DNA from: JAJNBA01 sp035512775
GTDB taxonomy: Bacteria > Actinomycetota > UBA4738 > HRBIN12
Direction: 5' to 3'
DNA length: 44,483 bases
Assembly (NCBI GenBank): GCA_035512775.1
Contig: DATKDI010000043.1
Span: 1-44,483 of the forward strand
The notes below the pieces were generated by a model that worked only from the letters and a program-made list of their open reading frames with translations, had not been told where the DNA came from and did not search any database. Of the stretch, positions 40,329-44,483 are shown one piece after another. How positions within the stretch are numbered: position 1 is the stretch's first letter; each line of letters starts with the position of its first letter. A program made the translations under genes and the position numbers.

Positions 40329-40724
40329 TCAGGTCGAACGCGACTCTCGGTCGACCTCGAACCACACGGCCGTCCCGGTGTCGCGCGTCTCGACCCCCCA
40401 GCGGGATGAGAGCATCTCGACGAGGAGGAGTCCCCAGCCACCTTCCTCGGCCCGTTCCCCTGGTCGAGCCGGGTCGAACCCCGGGCCCTTGTCTCGCACC
40501 GTCACCCTGATGGATCGATCATCGACGGTGATCTCGACCGCGATCGGGTCCTCCACCGCGTGGCCGGCGTGGCGAACCGCATTGGCGACGAGCTCGTTCG
40601 TCAGGAGCAGAACGTCGTTCAGGAGCTTCGGTAGGACGTCGTCCGCCACCGTCTCTCTCACGAAGCGCCGGGCTTCGCTTGGCGCTTCTGGGACGGACCG
40701 TAGAGCTCGGGAGCGGATGGGCAA
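40329..40724 (-). CDS. RsbW-like ATP-binding protein (HATPase_c_2, serine kinase/anti-sigma type)
   Basis: The 131-residue product is a single GHKL ATPase domain: LPIRSRALRSVPEAPSEARRFV, N box LLTNELVANAVRHAG, G1 VRDKGPGFDP and G2 GGWGLLLVEMLSSRWG. Such stand-alone proteins phosphorylate anti-sigma antagonists or act as anti-sigma factors; no partner is adjacent. The frame is open to 40922 but the TTG at 40724 was chosen because it has GAGGAGAG at good distance, a TACCCT -10 about 13 nt upstream, and gives the usual domain length. Confidence 0.78.
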   Translation of the reverse strand: MPIRSRALRSVPEAPSEARRFVRETVADDVLPKLLNDVLLLTNELVANAVRHAGHAVEDPIAVEITVDDRSIRVTVRDKGPGFDPARPGERAEEGGWGLLLVEMLSSRWGVETRDTGTAVWFEVDRESRST

Positions 40725-41015
40725 GCGCTCTCCTCGGAGGGTATGTGAGGTGTCGAAGCAGCCGGGCCGGCCTTTCGGTCCATACCCGGGAGCCCGATGG
40801 TGCGAACCTGAAGGCGAGAGACCTTCTCGAGGGCTGTCCGCGCCGGAACTCACGCGGTCGTCGCGCGAGCCACCGTAGGGCTGCGGGGGCGGGAGCAGGG
40901 GCTGGATGATCGAGGGGACCACGAAGGATAGTTAAGGGGGGCATGCGAAGCCGTCGTGTCCGGTGGCGCCCGCGTACGGTCCCGAGGGCACGCGAGCCCT
41001 GTTCGGACCGATGCG
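40725..41015. promoter_or_regulatory. Divergent intergenic region between the RsbW-like ATPase and the hydrolase
   Basis: The region holds TACCCT (40743-40738, minus strand), the likely -10 for the ATPase gene. A GATAGT (40927-40932) with a G-run could serve the plus strand. A 40-codon frame starting at the ATG 40943 has no recognisable content. Nothing else is supported. Confidence 0.35.
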
Positions 41016-41849
41016 ATGATGCTCCTCGAGTCGTGGGGGGTGGCCGTGCCGTACGCCCGGAATGACCTGGACGGGATGCGGGTGTATTTCGAGAACGATG
41101 GAGGGGATCGAGTCTCGGTCGTGATCCTCGGTGGATTCCTCGATCCGATCGAGCTGGTTCGACGAGCACCGATCTCGCGGGCGCTGGCAACCCTCCCGGG
41201 TGAATTCCGGCTCATGTACATAGACCATCGAAGGCACGGGCGGAGCGACAAGCCCCATGATGCCGCGGCGTATGCGATGCCGATGCGAGTTGCAGACGTC
41301 GTCGCGGTCCTCGACGACCTCAGGGTCGAGCGATCGCACTTCATCGGCATCTCCTGGGGTGGGAGACTCTGCTTCGGGATCGGGGAACACGCACCCGAGC
41401 GCATCCGCTCGCTCGTGACGATCGGGCAGCACCCCTACACGATCGACCCCGAAGGTCCGCTCGCCCGCGTGGTGGGGGAGGCGCTGACCGCCTCCACGAA
41501 GCATGGCATCGGAGCGCTCGTCGAGGCGTTCGAGGCGATCGCCGGGCGGTACCCGGACGCGGTCCGAGAGGTGTATCTCGCCCGTGACGCTGCGGCCATG
41601 CGCGCCGCCTGGCACGCCGCGGTGGATGAAGGACCGGTCAGCGAGAACCTCGGAGCGTGGCAGGCGCGATGTCCCATCTGCGTCGCCGAGGACGACGTGG
41701 ATTTCCTTGACCAAGCTCGACGCGCGGCCGAGGAGATCCCGAACGCCGAGTTCCTGTTGATCGGAGGGACCGATCACCTCGGTGTGGACACGTCGAAGAT
41801 CGATCCGGAGATGCCGGCAGTGCTCCGGACTTTGCGGGAAACGAGCTGA
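41016..41849 (+). CDS. Alpha/beta-hydrolase-fold protein
   Basis: The product has a classical hydrolase layout: oxyanion strand VVILGGFLDP, YIDHRRHGRSDKP, the nucleophile elbow GISWGGRL (Ser), DVDFLDQ near the acid position and the late histidine GGTDHLG. It is related to esterases, lipases and C-C hydrolases; the substrate is unknown. The start is uncertain: the ATG at 41016 is given; a GTG before PYARNDLDGMRVYF (about 41051) fits family similarity well, and the frame extends back to 40956. A tRNA-Leu gene follows on the other strand. Confidence 0.75.
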   Translation: MMLLESWGVAVPYARNDLDGMRVYFENDGGDRVSVVILGGFLDPIELVRRAPISRALATLPGEFRLMYIDHRRHGRSDKPHDAAAYAMPMRVADVVAVLDDLRVERSHFIGISWGGRLCFGIGEHAPERIRSLVTIGQHPYTIDPEGPLARVVGEALTASTKHGIGALVEAFEAIAGRYPDAVREVYLARDAAAMRAAWHAAVDEGPVSENLGAWQARCPICVAEDDVDFLDQARRAAEEIPNAEFLLIGGTDHLGVDTSKIDPEMPAVLRTLRETS

Positions 41850-41882
41850 GTGACCGCTCGGCATCCAGCCAACACGCGAGGT

Positions 41883-41966
41883 GCGAGAGGGGGGACTCGA
41901 ACCCCCACGCCCTTTCGGGCACCGGCTCCTAAGGCCGGCGCGTCTACCAGGTTCCGCCACTCTCGC
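41883..41966 (-). tRNA. tRNA-Leu (anticodon UAG)
   Basis: The minus strand folds into a full class II tRNA: acceptor GCGAGAG/CTCTCGC, anticodon loop CTTAGGA with anticodon TAG, a long variable arm (TGCCC gaaa GGGCG) and T loop GTTCGAG. The 3' end reads ACCT, so CCA is not encoded. A TACGCT -10-like element ends 8 nt before the mature 5' end. Confidence 0.95.
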
Positions 41967-41974
41967 GCAGGCCA

Positions 41975-41980
41975 AGCGTA
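41975..41980 (-). promoter_or_regulatory. -10 element very close to tRNA-Leu
   Basis: TACGCT on the minus strand is separated from the mature tRNA 5' end by 8 nt, which would place the transcription start within about two nucleotides of the mature end. Confidence 0.4.
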
Positions 41981-42023
41981 GACCGACATGGACGTCGGGG
42001 CCGGCGCGCGACATCATGCATCG

Positions 42024-42800
42024 ATGCCCCGCCGCCTCCTGTTCCTGACGATGGCCGTGCTCCTGGCCTCGTGCGCGGTGGGCGCGTCGGCTCCGTCGGA
42101 CATCCCCTCAGCGCCGACCTCACCACCACGCTCACGCCCGCGGCCCCCCGCCGATATCGAGGCATCCAGGCTTCTCGCGCGAGGTGGGACGCTCATGGCT
42201 CTCGCGCGCGAACCGGTGCTCGGCGTCCACGCGGCGCCCGGAACGGAACGTCCGTACATGGGCCTGGATGCCTCGAACCCGTGGGGACAACCCCTCCGGC
42301 TCCTCGTGCTTCGAGACGCGAACGACGAGGACGGCGACATCTGGCTGCGGATACGGCTCCCGATCTGGCCCAACGGCCAAGCGGGCTGGGTCGCGGCGTC
42401 CGACGTGAGGCTCGCCGAGGCCGACGAGCGGATCGTGGTCGATCTCTCCGAACGGAGGCTCGTGAGGTTCCGCGAGGGCGAACCGGTGGCGCGTCTCGAG
42501 GTTGCCGTGGGCTCTGCGGTGACACCGACGCCGCCCGGCCGGTACTTCGTGTGGGCGAAGGTCCACACGAACCGCCCGTCGGGACCCTACGGCAGCTTCA
42601 TCCTCGGGCTCTCCGGCTTCTCGGAGTCGATCGAGCCGTGGAAGGAGTGGCCGGGTCAGCCTCGTCTGGCGATCCACGGGACCGACGACCCGGCCGACGC
42701 GGGTCGGGCCGTGAGCAAGGGTTGCGTCCGTGTCCTGAACTCGTTGCTTCGGACTCTTCGTGGCGTCCCGATGGGCACGCCCGTCGACATCCAACCCTAG
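42024..42800 (+). CDS. L,D-transpeptidase (YkuD) lipoprotein
   Basis: The 258-residue protein starts MPRRLLFLTMAVLLASCAVG, a lipoprotein signal with lipobox LASC (Cys17), followed by a proline/serine linker, a small SH3-like region (GWVAASDVRL) and a YkuD domain. The catalytic motif HGTDDPADAGRAVSKGCVRVLN has the active-site cysteine in SKGCVR; the usual histidine of SHGC is lysine. It should make or rework 3-3 peptidoglycan crosslinks, or attach proteins, outside the membrane. ATG 42024 gives the best signal peptide; an upstream ATG at 41988 would spoil it. Confidence 0.85.
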   Translation: MPRRLLFLTMAVLLASCAVGASAPSDIPSAPTSPPRSRPRPPADIEASRLLARGGTLMALAREPVLGVHAAPGTERPYMGLDASNPWGQPLRLLVLRDANDEDGDIWLRIRLPIWPNGQAGWVAASDVRLAEADERIVVDLSERRLVRFREGEPVARLEVAVGSAVTPTPPGRYFVWAKVHTNRPSGPYGSFILGLSGFSESIEPWKEWPGQPRLAIHGTDDPADAGRAVSKGCVRVLNSLLRTLRGVPMGTPVDIQP

Positions 42801-42821
42801 AACCCGCGCCCGGATACCGAC

Positions 42822-42851
42822 TTGACAGGGTCCCCATGTGGCGAGTACTTT
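42822..42851 (+). promoter_or_regulatory. Sigma-70-type promoter of the ArsR gene
   Basis: A perfect -35 TTGACA (42822-42827) is followed by an 18-nt spacer and -10 TACTTT (42846-42851). The start of transcription would fall at about 42858, the first base of the palindrome below. It is the best canonical promoter in the window. Confidence 0.75.
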
Positions 42852-42857
42852 ACCAAG

Positions 42858-42871
42858 CAGTTATTTAACTG
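42858..42871. promoter_or_regulatory. Candidate ArsR operator at the transcription start
   Basis: CAGTTATTTAACTG has perfect 6-bp arms around TT. It is AT-rich in very GC-rich DNA and lies at the predicted +1 of the ArsR promoter and 12 bp before its start codon, a position expected of autorepression. Confidence 0.65.
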
Positions 42872-42883
42872 AGAGGTTGAGTG

Positions 42884-43252
42884 ATGGGTTCGGCTGTGGC
42901 CACAGAGCGCCTCGATCGCACGTTCGCGGCGCTCGCTGATCCCACCCGGCGGGCGATCCTCGGCCGGCTGGCGGCGGGGGAGGCCTCCGTCACCGAGCTG
43001 GCGGAGCCGTTCGACATGAGCATGCCGGCGGTCTCGAAGCACCTGAAGGTGCTCGAGCGGGCGGGGCTCATCGTGCGCGGTCGGCAGCGGCAGTGGCGGC
43101 CCGCCCGGCTCGAAGCCGAGCCGCTCAAGGAGGTCGCCGAATGGACCGAGCGGTACCGGCGCTTCTGGGATGAGCGCTATGACCGGCTTGACGAGTACTT
43201 GGAGGAGCTCCAGGGACGCGGAAAGGGGAGGAACGATGAGCGGAAGCGGTAG
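42884..43252 (+). CDS. ArsR-family winged-helix regulator
   Basis: The 122-residue protein has the ArsR fold: DRTFAALADPTRRAILGRLAAGEASVTELAEPFDMSMPAVSKHLKVLERAGLIVRGR, with a C-terminal helix typical of the SRPBCC-linked subgroup. It lacks the cysteine metal site of arsenic sensors. ArsR genes of this subgroup sit next to an AHSA1/SRPBCC gene and control it and themselves. The ATG 42884 has GAGAGG (42871-42876) upstream; a GTG at 42881 is an alternative. It overlaps the next gene by 17 nt. Confidence 0.9.
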   Translation: MGSAVATERLDRTFAALADPTRRAILGRLAAGEASVTELAEPFDMSMPAVSKHLKVLERAGLIVRGRQRQWRPARLEAEPLKEVAEWTERYRRFWDERYDRLDEYLEELQGRGKGRNDERKR

Positions 43253-43730
43253 GAACCAGCTCGTGACGACGACTCCCTCGGACCGGGAGATCGTGATGAC
43301 TCGGGTGTTCGACGCACCGCGCGACCTCGTGTTCGAGGCGCATACGTCGTGCGAGCACATGTCGAACTGGTGGGGGCCGAGGAAGTACGAGGTCGTGGCG
43401 TGTGAGATCGACTTCCGCCCGGGCGGTACATGGAGGGTCGTGCACCGCGGTCCCGACGGCGACGAGATCACGTTCTTCGGTGAGTACCTCGATATCGTCC
43501 GGCCGGAGCGCATCGTCTGGACGTTCGGGTTCGAAGACAACCCGGGCGGTCCGGAGACCTACACGTTCGAGGAGCACGACGGCAAGACCACGCTCACGAG
43601 CAGCGCCGTCTTCCCCTCGAAGGAGATGCGCGACGAAGTGCTCGGGTCGGGGATGGAGTCCGGTGCCATCGAGACGTACGACCGGCTGGATGAGTACCTC
43701 GAGGTCCTCAAGGAGCGCGCAGCAGGCTGA
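43236..43730 (+). CDS. SRPBCC/AHSA1-domain protein
   Basis: The 164-residue protein has the START-like AHSA1 signature: REIVMTRVFDAPRDLVFEAHTSCEHMSNWWGPRKYEV, FRPGGTWRVVHRGPDG, PERIVWTFGFED and the C-terminal SGAIETYDRLDEYL helix. These proteins bind hydrophobic ligands; enzymatic activity is not evident. The ATG at 43236 has a GGGGAGG SD and lies inside the end of the ArsR gene, so the two are co-translated. Confidence 0.88.
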   Translation: MSGSGRNQLVTTTPSDREIVMTRVFDAPRDLVFEAHTSCEHMSNWWGPRKYEVVACEIDFRPGGTWRVVHRGPDGDEITFFGEYLDIVRPERIVWTFGFEDNPGGPETYTFEEHDGKTTLTSSAVFPSKEMRDEVLGSGMESGAIETYDRLDEYLEVLKERAAG

Positions 43731-43738
43731 GGATCAAT

Positions 43739-43815
43739 TGGTGGGCCCCCGGGGACTCGAACCCCGAACCTGCGGATTAAGAGTCCGTTGCTCTGCCGGA
43801 TTGAGCTAGAGGCCC
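43739..43815 (-). tRNA. tRNA-Lys (anticodon CUU), CCA encoded
   Basis: The minus strand folds into a cloverleaf: acceptor GGGCCTC/GGGGCCC, D arm with GCTC/GAGC, anticodon loop CTCTTAA with anticodon CTT, T loop GTTCGAGT and a 3' ACCA. Unlike the tRNA-Leu in this window, the CCA end is encoded. A TAGACT element ends 5 nt before the mature 5' end. Confidence 0.95.
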
Positions 43816-43820
43816 GCCGC

Positions 43821-43826
43821 AGTCTA
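43821..43826 (-). promoter_or_regulatory. -10 element very close to tRNA-Lys
   Basis: TAGACT on the minus strand is 5 nt from the mature tRNA 5' end. Transcription would start at or very near the mature end. Confidence 0.4.
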
Positions 43827-43910
43827 ACAACCGGCAGACCTCACCGGGCCCGTGAGGCGATGTTTGCCCGCATACCGGAATGGGCATATGTGGCGCGACA
43901 GAACGCTGAT

Positions 43911-43926
43911 GCTGCCACCAGGCAGC
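43911..43926 (+). promoter_or_regulatory. Hairpin before the small membrane protein gene
   Basis: GCTGCC and GGCAGC form a 6-bp stem with an ACCA loop, just before the SD GAAGGGAG and the ATG at 43944. It could protect or tune the mRNA leader. No other feature is seen in the 128-nt region between tRNA-Lys and this gene. Confidence 0.35.
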
Positions 43927-43943
43927 GAAGGGAGCGTTAAGCC

Positions 43944-44117
43944 ATGAGTATGGAGCCTGAACACCACCGCCACGACGAAACCCCGGTCGCGCGCGACCCC
44001 GAGGGCGGAAGTGGCCTCGTCGGCTACGCGGCCATCAAGTACATTGCGATCGTCGCGATCGTGATCGCGATCCTGGTCTTCCTCGGGATGTACCTGATCC
44101 CCGCGCTGACCGACTGA
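43944..44117 (+). CDS. Small single-pass membrane protein (57 residues)
   Basis: A short frame with SD GAAGGGAG and ATG encodes MSMEPEHHRHDETPVARDPE, then GGSGLVGYAAIKYIAIVAIVIAILVFLGMYLIPALTD (one membrane helix, written here in part). The N-terminal half is polar and histidine-rich, which could bind metal. The composition matches the coding bias of the area. I do not recognise a family; small actinobacterial membrane proteins like this are often overlooked. Confidence 0.65.
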   Translation: MSMEPEHHRHDETPVARDPEGGSGLVGYAAIKYIAIVAIVIAILVFLGMYLIPALTD

Positions 44118-44152
44118 CCGAGAACCCTTGAGCGATCAGAAGGAGAAAGACG

Positions 44153-44266
44153 ATGCTGGAGACGGTCGCCATGCTGGCCCAAGAGGCCAATGCAGACGAC
44201 CGACACGATCCTTTGGGTCATCGCTGCGGTCCTCGTCATCGCGGGCATCTTCGCGATCATCCATAG
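44153..44266 (+). CDS. Short SD-led ORF overlapping the next small gene in another frame
   Basis: AAGGAGAAAG precedes this ATG at a proper distance, and the frame reads MLETVAMLAQEANADDRHDP before turning into basic, non-protein-like sequence and TAG at 44264-44266. It may be a leader peptide coupled to the next gene, or the true N-terminus of that gene separated by a one-base indel. Confidence 0.3.
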   Translation: MLETVAMLAQEANADDRHDPLGHRCGPRHRGHLRDHP

Positions 44267-44342
44267 CCAGGTCGTCTGGGGCATCGTGCTGATCGTGGTG
44301 GGACTGCTGGTCGGTCCCGGCGGGGTCAGCCTGCTCGACTAG
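44190..44342 (+). CDS. Small GPGGVS-motif membrane protein (50 residues)
   Basis: The frame encodes MQTTDTILWVIAAVLVIAG followed by a second hydrophobic stretch and the ending LVGPGGVSLLD. Two membrane helices separated by SQVVWG and a C-terminal GPGGVS are typical of a small actinobacterial membrane-protein family of unknown function, as I recall it. Its own ATG has only AGAGG three bases upstream; a much better SD serves an ATG at 44153 in another frame, which may mean translational coupling or a frameshift. Confidence 0.6.
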   Translation: MQTTDTILWVIAAVLVIAGIFAIIHSQVVWGIVLIVVGLLVGPGGVSLLD

Positions 44343-44372
44343 CTGTAGTTCCCATCAGGGTTGTTGACAGGC

Positions 44373-44430
44373 GAGAGCCTCCCTGCACGGTTTGGGGCTT
44401 GTCCGAGTCCCTAGCCGGAAGGAGGCTCTC
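44373..44430 (+). promoter_or_regulatory. Hairpin that would sequester the transposase ribosome-binding site
   Basis: GAGAGCCTCC (44373-44382) is the exact reverse complement of GGAGGCTCTC (44421-44430). The second arm contains the SD and runs up to the ATG at 44431. A TTGACA at 44363-44368 with CACGGT 17 nt further could drive an internal transcript starting near 44398, which would lack the first arm. Confidence 0.55.
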
Positions 44431-44483
44431 ATGGCCCATCGTAGGGCGAGGCTCACGCCCTTCGGGCGGTATCTGCTGGTCAC
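44431..44483 (+). CDS. IS481-family transposase, N-terminal fragment
   Basis: The 17 complete codons read MAHRRARLTPFGRYLLV and then run off the window. The pattern M-x-H-x-x-A-x-L-T-x-x-G-R is the usual N-terminus of IS481-family transposases in actinobacteria, ahead of a helix-turn-helix. SD AAGGAGG (44419-44425) has good spacing. The DDE domain cannot be seen. Confidence 0.6.
   Translation, partial: MAHRRARLTPFGRYLLV

Larger units (their letters stand above)
44362..44483 (+). mobile_element. Left end of an IS481-like insertion sequence (truncated by the window)
   Basis: The transposase gene below begins 69 nt after TGTTGACAGGCGAGAG, which I take as the element's terminal repeat start (TG-led, as usual in IS481). 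The right end lies outside the window, so neither the inverted repeat nor a target duplication can be confirmed. Insertion lies 19 nt after the stop of the small GPGGVS gene. Confidence 0.6.

Noticed and set aside
1..44483. CRISPR arrays, prophage genes, integrases, toxin-antitoxin or defence modules.
   Set aside because: No regularly spaced repeats or matching protein motifs were found; the only mobile signal is the IS481-like end at 44362.

Overview
The window is about 44.5 kb of very GC-rich DNA with dense, mostly ATGA/GTGA-coupled genes and many GTG starts. The gene content points to an actinobacterium (Actinomycetota), probably an uncultured, non-model lineage. Markers for this are the run Mec (JAMM peptidase) / MoeB-like E1 / CysO / CysM / MurI / Rv1339-like metallo-beta-lactamase / RNase PH / RdgB, which follows the mycobacterial mec-cysO-cysM...murI-Rv1339-rph-rdgB order, together with a DUF4333 lipoprotein, DrrA-type ABC genes and an IS481-type transposase. 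No rRNA, CRISPR array, phage or plasmid module was found. The assignment is an inference from gene content, not from a phylogenetic marker.

Layout. 1-1229: end of an unknown gene, then an AlkX/YcaQ-like DNA glycosylase. 1226-5993 (minus): a coupled set of GcvT-like aminomethyltransferase, membrane-anchored alkaline-phosphatase-superfamily enzyme, and aconitase X large and small subunits. 6165-12079 (plus): two tandem PYROXD2/CrtI-like FAD oxidoreductases, an agmatinase-family ureohydrolase, a DUF2277 protein and a group II PLP decarboxylase. This looks like an amine or amino-acid catabolic region sharing a divergent control region with the GcvT-like gene. 12090-14278: Fpg/Nei glycosylase and an MFS exporter. 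14306-17789 (minus): DrrA/DrrB-type ABC exporter plus a DHA2 drug-efflux MFS. 17940-23322 (plus): Lon protease, a NatA/NatB-like ABC exporter whose ATPase is cut by an in-frame amber codon, and a methyltransferase. 23340-25724 (minus): DUF885 metalloprotein and an atypical SDR. 25751-29509 (plus): DUF4333 lipoprotein, FabI/InhA-like enoyl reductase, SelD, and a Tat-exported amidohydrolase. 29519-30355 (minus): PfkB-family sugar kinase. 30477-35846 (plus): the CysO-dependent cysteine synthesis operon running into murI, the cAMP-phosphodiesterase-like gene, rph and rdgB. 35930-41849: orphan histidine kinase (plus), flavin monooxygenase, LuxR/TPR regulator and RsbW-like ATPase (minus), and an alpha/beta hydrolase (plus). 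41883-44483: tRNA-Leu(UAG), L,D-transpeptidase lipoprotein, ArsR/SRPBCC pair, tRNA-Lys(CUU), two very small membrane proteins, and the left end of an IS481-like element cut by the window edge.

Regulatory picture. At least nine genes have a TANNNT-like -10 hexamer 6-8 nt before the start codon, the signature of leaderless mRNAs. Both tRNA genes show the same element 5-8 nt before the mature 5' end. Two divergent leaderless genes (25724 and 25751) share one overlapping, nearly symmetric -10 element. Notable regulatory candidates are a 16-bp palindrome in the divergent region at 6069, a palindrome upstream of lon, a palindrome sitting exactly at the predicted start of the ArsR transcript, a leader before the histidine kinase that could switch between two mutually exclusive stems, and a hairpin that would hide the transposase ribosome-binding site in read-in transcripts.

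Most long antisense ORFs are shadows caused by GC-rich third codon positions and are left out.
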